Part shown: positions 19,148-28,092 of the stretch, in pieces
Layout of the letters: each line of letters opens with the position of its first letter
How positions within the stretch are numbered: the stretch's first letter is position 1
Assembly (NCBI RefSeq): GCF_913773735.1
Contig: NZ_CAJYEB010000040.1
Span: forward strand, 1-64,000
Direction: 5' to 3'
DNA length: 64,000 bases
Source of the DNA: an uncultured Massilia sp.
GTDB taxonomy: Bacteria; Pseudomonadota; Gammaproteobacteria; Burkholderiales; Burkholderiaceae_D
Position numbers and translations under genes: made by a program
The notes under the pieces: generated by a model
Database searches by the model: none
The model's input: only the letters and a program-made list of their open reading frames with translations
What the model was told of the DNA's origin: nothing

Positions 19148-22100
19148 CTACGAGCGCAGCACACTGAAGCTGCTGAACGCCGCAGCCGGCAATGGCTGCG
19201 CCAGCTTCCAGGTGATGTTCATCGGCCGTTCGCCATGGCTGTGCTGGAAGGTCACCGGGCCGCAGGCCAGATAGGCGCTGTCCTGGTCCGTGCGCACGAA
19301 CAGCTGGAAGGTCCAGCCATTGGCCGCGTCACCCACGCTGTCGAGATAGCGCCGGCCGGCGGCCGTGGTGGGCGCCGCGCTGTTCTGCGACTGCCAGTGG
19401 AACAGGTCGTGGCTCAATGCGTAGTCGTGGTAGGCGATCGTCTCGTGGAAACCGCTGCGCTTGTCCAGCGTCACGAACATGAGCTCGGTCTTGCGCTCAG
19501 GCATACGGTACACACCCATATTGAAAAAGGGACGCTTGTGCGCTGTCTGCAACCCGACCGCCGTCAGGATTTCGTTCAGCCGGTAATGCGCATGCAGGCA
19601 CAGCGGTGTCCACGCCAGGCCCGGCAGTGGAATCGCATGCGGCAGCGCATTGCCTTCGAGGACCTGTGCCAGCTCCGCGAGTTCGCCGGCGACCGCCGGG
19701 TGCGCGTGCAAGCGTTGCAGGAAGGCGTGGCCGCTGCCCTTGCGGCTGAGGGCTCCATCCACCTGGTAAGCCAGCATCTGCAGGCGCATCGTATCGACAT
19801 CGTCCAGCAGCAGGTCCGGCGCATGTGCCGCTCCCGCCTTCGCCATGAGGGCAATCTGTGCCGGATCGTCGATGTGCAGCAGCGCCGTGAAACGCCGGCC
19901 GAAATAGTCGTCTTCCGGTCCCGCTTCGCCGACGATCAATCCGGCAGTACGGCGCAGCGCCGTCCAGCCGCTGCGCCCCGTGCTGCGGTAGACGTCGTCG
20001 ATGTCCAGCGCCTGGTCATGAAGGAAGCGCGCCAGCGTGATATCGCGCCGTCCTTGCAGGCTCGCATACGCCAGCAACTGGGTCGTCATGCGACGCCAGC
20101 TCTGGTTGGTAAGCTTGCGCAGGCTGTCCAGGATCTGGTCGCGCCCCTGCTTCTGCAACTGGATATGGCAGCCGGCCGGCAGCTGGCTGAAGCCGTGTTC
20201 GACGGCATCGGTCAACTGGCGCCGGTTCATGCCGGTGATCGCGCCCAGCAGGTGGTCGAAGCGGAAATCCGCCGAATGCTGGCCGATGAAGTCGAGGATC
20301 AGGCAGCTTTCCTTGCCGCTCGACAGACGCAGTCCGCGGCCGATCTGCTGCTGGAACAGGACCGGGCTTTGCGTGGGGCGCAGCAGCAGCAGCGTATCGA
20401 CCACGGGAATGTCGACGCCTTCGTTGAACAGGTCGACCGTCACCAGCACGCACACGTCGCCGCTCGCCAGCGCCCGCGGCGCGGCCTCGCGCTCCGCCGG
20501 CGACGATTCGCCCGTGAGGCACAGGGCCGGCAATCCCGCCGCATTGAATTGCGCCGTCATGAAGCGCGCATGCGCCACGCTCACGCAGAACGCGATCGCC
20601 CGGCTTTTCCTCGGATCCGCGCTCAGGCGGCGCCACTCGTCGCCGATCATCCGGGCGCGCATCATGTCGCCCGTCAGGAGCTTGTCGAGCGAGGCCGCCT
20701 CGCCCGGCTGGTGCCACGGAACGTGGCGGAAGTCGGTACGGTCGTCGCAGGCGAAATATTCGAACGGCGCCAGCAATTGCAGGTCGAGCGCATGCCACAG
20801 GCGCAGCTCCACCGCCGGGCTGCCGTCCGGCCGGTTGTCGAAGTACGGCAGGATCGACCGGCCATCGCTGCGCTCCGGCGTCGCGGTCAGGCCCAGCAGG
20901 ATGGTGCTGTCGATCCGGCGCGCGACCGCATCGAAACTGGCCGCCGCCAGGCGATGGCATTCGTCGAACACGACGCCATGCCAGTAGTCGGCACCATACC
21001 GCGCCAAGAGGTCGTTGCTGCGGACGCTGTCGATGGTGGCGAACAGGTGGTCCGGGTTGTCCATGCGATGCTGACCGCTCAGCAGCTGGCCGAAGCCCGG
21101 GTCGCGCAGCACTTCGCGGTACGTGCGCAAGGCCTGCTGCAGGATCTCGATCCGGTGCGCGATGAACAGCAGGCGCGGCCGGCCGCCGTACTGCGCGCAC
21201 AATCGTTGGTAATCGAAGGCCGCCACGACGGTCTTGCCCGTCCCGGTGGCGGCGACGACCAAGTTGCGCATGCGCCCGTGCTCGCGCTCGGCCTGCAATT
21301 GCTCGAGCATTGCGCGCTGGTAATTCTTCGGGCTGAGGTCGAAGAAGCTGAGCACATTGGCAGGTTGCGCGGCATGTGCGCCACCGCCTTTTTCAACGGC
21401 GATCGCCCTGTCCAGCGCCGCGCGATGCGCCGGCTGGGCCGGATCGTAGGCCACGAATTCCGTGTCGTGCCACAGCGTCTCGAAGTGGGCTTGCGCCTGC
21501 TGGAACATGGCGCCTTGCCCGCGTTCGGCAAACTTTACCGTCCACTCCAGGCCACCGGCCAGGGCGGCCTGGGTCAGGTTGGCGCTGCCGACGTAGGCGG
21601 TCCCGAAACCGCTATTCCGCTCGAAGATCCAGGCCTTGGCGTGCAGGCGCGTGCGCCGGCCGTCCAACGAGATCCGCACTTCGCAATTCGGCAGGCGCGC
21701 CAGTTCGTCGACGGCTTGCGCTTCGGTGGCGCCGATATAGGTGGTGGTCAGGATGCGCAGCCGGGTGCGTGCTTTTCCAGCACCATCCAGCGCCGTCATG
21801 CCCTGCAGGACGTCGCGGATCTTGCGGATGCCCGAGACGGTGATGAAGCTCATCAGGATGTCGACCCGGTCGCTGCTGGCCAGTTCGTGGCGCAGCTCGT
21901 TCAACAGGGCCGGGGATGCCCTGGCGGCGGTGAACAGCCAGGGCGAGGTGACGCCGGTATCGGGAACGACGGGCGCCTGGCGGGTACGGTGGACCGCCCT
22001 CAGACTGCGCGCGGGCGCAGCCAGCAGGCGAATAGTGGAGGCGGCATCCTGCTCAGGATATTGCGCCGCCAGCCGATGGCGCAGGTCGACGAGCGTTGCA

Positions 22101-22354
22101 TTGACCAGTTCCAGCTGCGCCTGCAGCCGCGCGGTCTTGCCGCTGGCGTCGGCTTCATCGCGCTCGCCCGGCCTGATGTCCGCCAGCACCTGGGCCAGCT
22201 GGTCGGCGAGCGCCTCCGCCAGGCGCCGCGCCGCGTCTCCTTCGTCGAGTGCATCGAGCGTGTATTGATCGCGTTGATAGTACTGCCCGAGTTCATCGAC
22301 CAGCTCGTTCGTGAGAAGCTGGTCGTACAGGCCATCGTGCAAGGTGCGCGGCAT
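19148..22354 (-). CDS. PLD nuclease-like / SF2 helicase / DUF3427 protein
   Basis: A protein of about 1068 residues (ATG 22354; a TTG at 22372 would add six). In order: an N-terminal helical region; a phospholipase-D-like module (~140-310) with HAKAWIFERNSGFGTAYVGSANLTQAAL, the HxK...GSAN motif; a superfamily-II helicase (~345-720) with ATGTGKTVVAA (motif I), DECH (II), TATPER (III), and QQIGRGLRL (VI); and a C-terminal DUF3427-like part (~740-1060). Proteins of this layout occur beside restriction and phage-defence genes, so a role in DNA processing or defence is likely but unproven. No methylase or partner is adjacent. Only one PLD motif is evident, so an active nuclease would need dimerisation. 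Confidence 0.85.
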   Translation of the reverse strand: MPRTLHDGLYDQLLTNELVDELGQYYQRDQYTLDALDEGDAARRLAEALADQLAQVLADIRPGERDEADASGKTARLQAQLELVNATLVDLRHRLAAQYPEQDAASTIRLLAAPARSLRAVHRTRQAPVVPDTGVTSPWLFTAARASPALLNELRHELASSDRVDILMSFITVSGIRKIRDVLQGMTALDGAGKARTRLRILTTTYIGATEAQAVDELARLPNCEVRISLDGRRTRLHAKAWIFERNSGFGTAYVGSANLTQAALAGGLEWTVKFAERGQGAMFQQAQAHFETLWHDTEFVAYDPAQPAHRAALDRAIAVEKGGGAHAAQPANVLSFFDLSPKNYQRAMLEQLQAEREHGRMRNLVVAATGTGKTVVAAFDYQRLCAQYGGRPRLLFIAHRIEILQQALRTYREVLRDPGFGQLLSGQHRMDNPDHLFATIDSVRSNDLLARYGADYWHGVVFDECHRLAAASFDAVARRIDSTILLGLTATPERSDGRSILPYFDNRPDGSPAVELRLWHALDLQLLAPFEYFACDDRTDFRHVPWHQPGEAASLDKLLTGDMMRARMIGDEWRRLSADPRKSRAIAFCVSVAHARFMTAQFNAAGLPALCLTGESSPAEREAAPRALASGDVCVLVTVDLFNEGVDIPVVDTLLLLRPTQSPVLFQQQIGRGLRLSSGKESCLILDFIGQHSADFRFDHLLGAITGMNRRQLTDAVEHGFSQLPAGCHIQLQKQGRDQILDSLRKLTNQSWRRMTTQLLAYASLQGRRDITLARFLHDQALDIDDVYRSTGRSGWTALRRTAGLIVGEAGPEDDYFGRRFTALLHIDDPAQIALMAKAGAAHAPDLLLDDVDTMRLQMLAYQVDGALSRKGSGHAFLQRLHAHPAVAGELAELAQVLEGNALPHAIPLPGLAWTPLCLHAHYRLNEILTAVGLQTAHKRPFFNMGVYRMPERKTELMFVTLDKRSGFHETIAYHDYALSHDLFHWQSQNSAAPTTAAGRRYLDSVGDAANGWTFQLFVRTDQDSAYLACGPVTFQHSHGERPMNITWKLAQPLPAAAFSSFSVLRS

Positions 22355-22402
22355 CGGCTGGGAGACTGGCAAAAAAGCCAGTATATCCCGAGAGCAATGA
22401 GC

Positions 22403-23548
22403 CTATCGAAGAACGCGCGCCGCCTTGGTGGAATAGGCCGGCAGCACCGCCGGCTTCACGAGCGCCGCCAGGATACGTCCCAGCGGCGCCTCCACCCAGC
22501 GACAGAACGCCGCCCCCGCCGCCACGCTGGTCATCCAGGCGGCGACGACACCCGCCAGCTGCCAGTGCGCTTCTTCCGGCGCAAACCGCGTGAACGCCGC
22601 GTTGACGACCAGGCACACCGGGAAGTGCACCAGGAAGATCGAATACGAAATCTTGCCGAGGTAGTTGACGAGCGACCAGCCGCGGCTGGCGCAGGCGCTC
22701 AGCCGGGTACGGCCGAACAGGAACAGCACGCACATGACGACCGCCGCCACCGCGATGCGGATACGGAAGTCCAGTTCCAGCGCCAGCAGCGTCGGCACCA
22801 CCATCAGCAGCCACAGCGCACTCGTGGACGCGGTCCCGCGGCGCGGGTCGCTCGCCCACCAGGCCAGCACGCCCAGTCCGTAGCTGCCGAAGAAGTACGG
22901 CGCCCACACGTCCCAATCGGCGTCGCGGTTGAAATGGAACAGCGAGACGCCGGTCGCCGCCAGCACCAGGACGGGCATCAACCACGGCACGCGCCTGCCG
23001 CCGGCCAGCCATCCCGACACCCACAGCAGCAGCGTCAGCGATGCGTACAGCTGGAAATCGATCGCCACGTACCAGGCACCGGCCGACAGCGCTTCGTAAC
23101 CCAGCACGTCGTGCAGCAGCAGCACGTGCGCCATCAGTTGCGCCACGCCGGCCGGTGCGGAAATCGAATCGTGGTCCATCCACGTGCGCGCCAGCGCCGA
23201 GGCGCCGATCGCCAGCAGCATGGCGACGATGAAGGCCGGCGCCAGCTTCAGGTAGCGGCGCCAGATCGTGGCGAAGGGCTGCGCAATGCCGGGCAGGCCG
23301 TGCGGAGACAGGGACTTGGCGGCCAGGAAGCCGCCGATGACGAGGAAGACCTGCACGGCGACGCGGCCGTAGGCATCGAGCCAGTCGACCGTGCCCGGCA
23401 TCAGCGGACGCGCGACGTCGGCCATGGGGCCATAGAACGCCAGGTGGTGCAGCACGATGAGCTGCGCGGCGCCGGCCTTCAGGAGGTTAATCAGGCCAAA
23501 TTGTGGGGGGACCGTTGCCGTCGGTCGGGGTGCTCCTGTCGTCTTCAT
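22403..23548 (-). CDS. Acyltransferase-3 family membrane protein
   Basis: A 381-residue integral membrane protein of the acyltransferase-3 (OafA/YrhL-like) family, which O-acylates surface sugars or lipids. It shows about ten hydrophobic segments, the early conserved QLIVLHHLAFYGP (catalytic-type His) and RVAVQVFLVIGGFLAAKSL (the VQxFxVxSGF region), and later ISYSIFLVHFPV. ATG at 23548 follows GGCAGGACC. The acceptor is unknown and no polysaccharide cluster is nearby. Confidence 0.85.
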   Translation of the reverse strand: MKTTGAPRPTATVPPQFGLINLLKAGAAQLIVLHHLAFYGPMADVARPLMPGTVDWLDAYGRVAVQVFLVIGGFLAAKSLSPHGLPGIAQPFATIWRRYLKLAPAFIVAMLLAIGASALARTWMDHDSISAPAGVAQLMAHVLLLHDVLGYEALSAGAWYVAIDFQLYASLTLLLWVSGWLAGGRRVPWLMPVLVLAATGVSLFHFNRDADWDVWAPYFFGSYGLGVLAWWASDPRRGTASTSALWLLMVVPTLLALELDFRIRIAVAAVVMCVLFLFGRTRLSACASRGWSLVNYLGKISYSIFLVHFPVCLVVNAAFTRFAPEEAHWQLAGVVAAWMTSVAAGAAFCRWVEAPLGRILAALVKPAVLPAYSTKAARVLR

Positions 23549-23721
23549 GGGGTCCTGCCGGGCTGTTCAACAAAGCCCGCACGCCAATATGCATGACCAT
23601 CTTGTCATATTGTCGAGCGGGCCTGCATCATAGCCGAGCCGGGGTCATGCGGGCCGCGCGTTACATCTTGTAACTTCTGTCTTTACGGCTTTTTTATGCG
23701 CCATCTTCACTAAACTGGAGT

Positions 23722-24945
23722 TCAAGAACAACTCCCATACGCGTAATACCCCGCCGCCGTCTGCCTCACATCGGTATAGGCCGTCACCAGGTAATACCCG
23801 AGATACTGGTTCGAATTGGTCGCATACACCTGGCTGCCCGCCCCCACGTAGGCGCGGCCGGCGGCCACGTGCGCGACGTTGCTGGCATACCAGTGGCTGC
23901 ACGAGAACGGCGCCGCGGCATTGCCGCCGACGATCTTGTCGATCATGGTCTTGATCGCCACCATCTGGCCGCCGCTCTTGGCCGGGAAGTTGACGTCGTC
24001 GTAGCCCCACCAGTCCCAGCAACCGCCGGGGTTGGCGGCGGTGGCGTTCGCCTGCGGGTACAGGACGATGATGCGGTTGGTGTCGGCCCAGCGGTTGTAG
24101 CCGGCGTTCTGGTAGAACGCGCTGCCCACCGTGGACGCGTTCTGCAGGCAGCCGTGGAAGGCGACGTGCAGGCGGCACGACTGGCCGCTGGCGCAGGCCG
24201 CCGGCACGTAGGCGTAGCCGCTGCTGGCCATGCCGTGCGCGGTCGGGTTGAAGTTGCCCCAGAACGCGGCCTGGTCGAAGTTGATGAAGCTGCCGGTCAG
24301 CGTACCCGGGTTCTTCGCGTTCAGGCTGCCGTACAGCCATTTCAGGATCTCGCCGGCCGTGTCGAAGTTGCAGTTGTTGACGTAGGGGTTGCCGTTGACG
24401 GCGCAGCCGTTGCCGTAGAAATCGGTCGGCATCGCATGTTCGGCCGCCAGGTTGTTCTTGTACTGGATGTTCGCCGCCGGCAGGTAGTTGGCGTACATGG
24501 TGCGCAGGTCGTTCATGACGGGCTGGCGCACCGTCGCGTCGAGCGTGCCCGACAGCAGGTAGACCTTCGAGCCGGCCATATTGCTTGTCGGGTCGATGTA
24601 GCCGTTGCCGGACCACGTGTTCACGACCGAGATCAGGTACGGCAGGTTGCGCGAGGCGGTGTCGAGCATGCACGGCCCGACCGAGATGGCGGCATTGCCC
24701 TGCGAGCAGTAGACCGGGCCGCCGGCGACGATGCCGGCGCCCTTCCTGATCGTCTTCGAGTAGGCGAAGTGCATCTGGGCCGCCATGTGGGCGCCGGACG
24801 AGAAGCCGGAGACCGACACGTCGTTGACGCTGACGTTGTACTTCGGCAGGGTGACGGCGGCGGAAGCGCCGGTGGCCAGGGATAGGACGGACAGGCCGAG
24901 GACGGCGGCCGCCAGGCGGGCGGCCGCGCGATGCTGGATATTCAT
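23722..24945 (-). CDS. Extracellular short-chain PHA (PHB) depolymerase, type 2 catalytic domain
   Basis: A 407-residue secreted esterase that hydrolyses polyhydroxybutyrate outside the cell. A Sec signal (RLAAAVLGLSVLSLATGASA) is followed within 25 residues by GFSSGAHMA, the lipase box with the catalytic Ser. Its early position marks the type 2 catalytic domain. The oxyanion/His region VAFHGCLQNASTVG and PQANATAANPGGCWDWWGYDD are typical of the family. The last ~70 residues (YASNVAHVAAGRAYVGAGSQVYATNS) form a small domain that may help polymer binding. ATG follows ACGGAGACAAC. Confidence 0.88.
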   Translation of the reverse strand: MNIQHRAAARLAAAVLGLSVLSLATGASAAVTLPKYNVSVNDVSVSGFSSGAHMAAQMHFAYSKTIRKGAGIVAGGPVYCSQGNAAISVGPCMLDTASRNLPYLISVVNTWSGNGYIDPTSNMAGSKVYLLSGTLDATVRQPVMNDLRTMYANYLPAANIQYKNNLAAEHAMPTDFYGNGCAVNGNPYVNNCNFDTAGEILKWLYGSLNAKNPGTLTGSFINFDQAAFWGNFNPTAHGMASSGYAYVPAACASGQSCRLHVAFHGCLQNASTVGSAFYQNAGYNRWADTNRIIVLYPQANATAANPGGCWDWWGYDDVNFPAKSGGQMVAIKTMIDKIVGGNAAAPFSCSHWYASNVAHVAAGRAYVGAGSQVYATNSNQYLGYYLVTAYTDVRQTAAGYYAYGSCS

Positions 24946-25117
24946 GTTGTCTCCGTATGGTTGTTGTGTTCGCCTCTTGTGAAGACGAAGTCAACTGCTG
25001 ACAATTGACGGAGACCAGAATAGTTGAGCGGCCAGCACAATCAAGCGCCAGCGATGTGCGCGCACGATCACATCGCTGTGCGAAATGTCGCACCCGCCCG
25101 GGTCGGCGGGACGATCC

Positions 25118-25885
25118 TCAAGCCCGCTTGTTCGCGGACCTGCGGCGGCGGCCCATCAGGCCGATCAGGCCCAGGCCGCCCGCCAGCATGGCGACGTTGG
25201 CCGGTTCCGGCACCGGGCTAATCGAGATGTTGTCGACGGCCACGTCGTACGCCGTCCAGCCATAGACGTAGCCCGGCGTGAAGGTCGTGAAGGCGATCTC
25301 GTCGACGCCCGCCAGCACGTCGGCGAAGGTGCGGCCCGGCGGCAGGCCCGGCTCGAGCTCGGTGCCGCCGTAGCCGCCCCAGCCGCTCGGCAGCATCGAC
25401 GAGGCCGTGTCGCCGATGGTCACGCCATAGTGCTTCCAGCCGCCGTTCGCGGCGCTGATCTCGCCCAGGTTGTACCAGACGCTGGTGTACGGCATGCCGC
25501 CGTAGGCGTTGTCGTAGTCGCGCAGTTCGACGATCAGGTTGCGGCTGACCTCGCGGCCGTCGTACTGGATCGCATTCGCCAGCACGTCGATGCCGAGCGT
25601 GACCGCGCCGAAGCGGCCGTAGTCGCCGGTAAAGGCGCCGTTGCTGCTGTTGAGCCAGTTCAGGCCGAAGGTTTCCACGTAGCGCGTGTGCAGCGCGGGC
25701 GCGCCGTTGCCCAGCGACGTGTCGATCCAGTTGCCTTCGTTGCCGTCGTAGGCCGGGCCGGCGTACCAGCCCTCGTCGCCTTTCGAGAAGTCGGTCGTGG
25801 TCCCGGGCGCCGCCGATGCGGCGGTCGCGGTGGCCAAGGTGGAGACGGCGGCGAATACTACCCCAGCGAGTGCTTTCGTTTTCAT
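25118..25885 (-). CDS. PEP-CTERM sorting domain protein
   Basis: A 255-residue exported protein. ATG at 25885 starts a Sec signal (TKALAGVVFAAVSTLATATAASA). The beta-rich body (FSKGDEGWYAGP... YVETFGLNWLNSSNGAFTGDYG... LAGVDEIAFTT) resembles laminin-like carbohydrate/surface modules, with no firm family. The tail VPEPANVAMLAGGLGLIGLMGRRRR is a canonical PEP-CTERM: VPEP, a hydrophobic helix and a basic end, recognised by exosortase and archaeosortase-type EpsH enzymes. No exosortase is in the window. Open frame upstream of the ATG has no signal and was excluded. Confidence 0.87.
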   Translation of the reverse strand: MKTKALAGVVFAAVSTLATATAASAAPGTTTDFSKGDEGWYAGPAYDGNEGNWIDTSLGNGAPALHTRYVETFGLNWLNSSNGAFTGDYGRFGAVTLGIDVLANAIQYDGREVSRNLIVELRDYDNAYGGMPYTSVWYNLGEISAANGGWKHYGVTIGDTASSMLPSGWGGYGGTELEPGLPPGRTFADVLAGVDEIAFTTFTPGYVYGWTAYDVAVDNISISPVPEPANVAMLAGGLGLIGLMGRRRRSANKRA

Positions 25886-26220
25886 GCGTTCCTCGTAGTG
25901 TGGGTCAATGGATGCCGGCGCCACGCTCGCGTCCTGCGAGACGACGCATCCGGCCAGTCCATGCTGAGAGCGTGCATATGCAATGTCAAACGTGCGCCTG
26001 CAATGAATTTCACAAATTTGTCGCCGAGTACCACCGGGATGTCTCGAATTGTCGCGTGGTGCATGCACCCTGCATGGATGTGCCGAATCCGGTACACCCG
26101 CGCACGACGGCGGTGCGCCAGGATGAGACGGATGGGCAAATCGGTGCAGCGGCCGGGCATGGCGCTTGTGGCCGCGACGCGACACACTGGCCCCATCGCA
26201 CTCCCCTCGAAAGGCATCCC
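25886..26220. other. Intergenic region between PEP-CTERM gene and oxidoreductase
   Basis: The 335-base divergent gap holds the upstream regions of both genes. No perfect promoter, long palindrome or small gene was recognised. The short antisense frames here continue from the adjoining genes. Confidence 0.5.
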
Positions 26221-27669
26221 ATGAACCACCTGACAGTCGACGTCGCCATCATCGGCGCAGGCAGCGCCGGCATGAGCGCCTACCGCGCCGCGCGCGCCCA
26301 TACCGACAAGGTCGTCGTGATCGAATCCGGCGCCTACGGCACCACCTGCGCGCGCGTGGGCTGCATGCCGAGCAAATTGCTGATCGCCGCCGCCGAAGCC
26401 GCCCATGCGGTCGACGGTGCGCATCGCTTCGGCATCGACGCCGGCCGCGCCGGCATCGACGGAAAGGCCGTGATGCAGCGCGTGCGCGCCGAGCGCGACC
26501 GCTTCGTCGGCTTCGTCGTCGAGGCCGTGCAGGCCTGGCCCGACGACCATCGCCTGGTCGGCCATGCGCGCTTTTTGTCGCCGCACGAACTGGACGTCGG
26601 CGGCCATACCGTCGTCACGGCCGGCCGCATCGTCATCGCCACCGGCTCCAGCCCGGCGATCCCGTCCGGCTGGCGCGAGACGCTGGGCGAGCGCCTGGTC
26701 GTCAACGACGACGTGTTCGACTGGGACGACCTGCCGGCATCGGTGGCCGTCGTCGGGACCGGCGTGATCGGCCTGGAGCTGTCGATGGCGCTGGCGCGCC
26801 TGGGCGTGCGCGTGCGCCTGTTCGGACGCGGCAACCGCGTCGGTCCGCTGACCGATCCGGCGGTGGCCGACAAGGCGCGGACCATCGTCCGGGCCGCGCT
26901 GCCGGCGTCGCTGGAAGCGGAGCGCATCGAGCCGGTGCGCGCCGGCGAGCGGGTGCGCGTGCGCTGGCAGGAGGACGGCGCCCGCCACGAGGAAGACTTC
27001 GACTTCCTGCTGGCCGCCACCGGCCGCCGGCCGAACCTGCGCGGGCTGGACCTGCAGCGCGCCGGCATCGAGCTGGACGCCTTCGGCATCCCGCACGCGG
27101 ACCGCCACACGCGCCGCATCGGCAAGTCGCACATCTTCATCGCGGGCGACGCGGCCGACGACGTCGCGCTGCTGCACGAGGCATCCGACGAGGGCCGCAT
27201 CGCCGGCGACAACGCGGGCCGCTACCCGGACACGATCGTGCGCCCGCGCCGCACGCCGCTGACGGTGGTGTTCAGCGATCCGCAGATGGTCATCGCCGGC
27301 GCAAGCCACGGAGAACTGGAACGGCGCGGCGCCGACTTCGTGTCCGGCGCGGCCAGCTTCGACGACCAGGGCCGCAGCCGCGTCATGGGCCGCAACCTGG
27401 GCCAGCTCCAGGTGTACGGCGAACGGGGCACCGGCCGCTTCCTCGGCGCCGAGATGATCGGCCCGGACGCGGAGCACATCGGCCACCTGCTGTCCTGGTC
27501 GGTGCAGCACGGCCTGACGGTGCAGCAGATGCTCGACAGCCCGTTCTACCACCCGGTGGTGGAAGAAGGATTGCGCACGGCGCTGCGCGCGCTGAAGGAC
27601 AGGCTGGGCTTGCCGCTGCCGGCGCTGGAGGGCTGCCTGGATTGCGTGGCGGCGCCGGCGGTGCCCTGA
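26221..27669 (+). CDS. Dihydrolipoamide-dehydrogenase-like flavoprotein disulfide oxidoreductase
   Basis: A 482-residue class I pyridine-nucleotide disulfide oxidoreductase. It shows the FAD-binding DVAIIGAGSAGMSAYRAA, the redox pair in TTCARVGCMPSK (C-x4-C), the NAD(P)-binding VAVVGTGVIGLELSMALARLG, a second FAD contact HIFIAGDAADD, and the C-terminal dimer motif FYHPVVEEGL with the His-Glu active base. ATG follows CGAAAGGCATCCC. No lipoyl-domain or dehydrogenase E1/E2 genes adjoin it, so it may not be the pyruvate-dehydrogenase E3. A role in other thiol, mercury-like or quinone reduction is possible. Confidence 0.85.
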   Translation: MNHLTVDVAIIGAGSAGMSAYRAARAHTDKVVVIESGAYGTTCARVGCMPSKLLIAAAEAAHAVDGAHRFGIDAGRAGIDGKAVMQRVRAERDRFVGFVVEAVQAWPDDHRLVGHARFLSPHELDVGGHTVVTAGRIVIATGSSPAIPSGWRETLGERLVVNDDVFDWDDLPASVAVVGTGVIGLELSMALARLGVRVRLFGRGNRVGPLTDPAVADKARTIVRAALPASLEAERIEPVRAGERVRVRWQEDGARHEEDFDFLLAATGRRPNLRGLDLQRAGIELDAFGIPHADRHTRRIGKSHIFIAGDAADDVALLHEASDEGRIAGDNAGRYPDTIVRPRRTPLTVVFSDPQMVIAGASHGELERRGADFVSGAASFDDQGRSRVMGRNLGQLQVYGERGTGRFLGAEMIGPDAEHIGHLLSWSVQHGLTVQQMLDSPFYHPVVEEGLRTALRALKDRLGLPLPALEGCLDCVAAPAVP

Positions 27670-28092
27670 ACATCACGCTGCCCGTGCTCGCGCCGGCGCA
27701 AGGTCGACGGCACGACGACGTCTGCGGATGCGCCCCGCCTGGGCGCCACGCGGCTGGAGGTCGGGCCGACCCGCGGCGTCGGCGCCTTGTCGGACAGGGA
27801 GCGCATCGGGCAGTCACGCCTTGCCGCCTGCGGGTCGATGGTCCTGGTGCAGGCGCTGTCGTCGACGCGGCCGGACGCGGCCGGATCGCCGACCTGGATG
27901 TCGACGGGGTCCGCGTCGGCGCCCTGCGCCGCCTGCTCGACAGCGCTGCGCATTCCCGCCACGCACGCCACGCCGTGAAGAGCAACATTACAAGCTGGAC
28001 AGGTCATCGAGGTTTCATCGTCCGGTAACGCGGCCGTCATGCTGGCTGGCTAAGCTGCGGTCCATTTTTAACCGCCGCAGAGCAACCCGACG
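27670..28092. other. Non-coding or decayed stretch
   Basis: In 423 bases no frame has a convincing start, ribosome site or domain on either strand. The frame on the minus strand at 27546-28040 overlaps the oxidoreductase gene heavily. The last ~90 bases form the leader of the TonB receptor and include a direct repeat (28002-28019) that resembles a Pho box. Confidence 0.5.

Noticed and set aside
25085-26224. Plus-strand frames opposite the PEP-CTERM gene
   Set aside because: They are shadows of the minus-strand gene, which has a signal peptide and a canonical PEP-CTERM tail.
27546-28040. Minus-strand frame of 164 codons opposite the end of the oxidoreductase gene and the following gap
   Set aside because: Half of it is antisense to the strong oxidoreductase gene. 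It has no ribosome site, low-complexity composition and no recognised motif.
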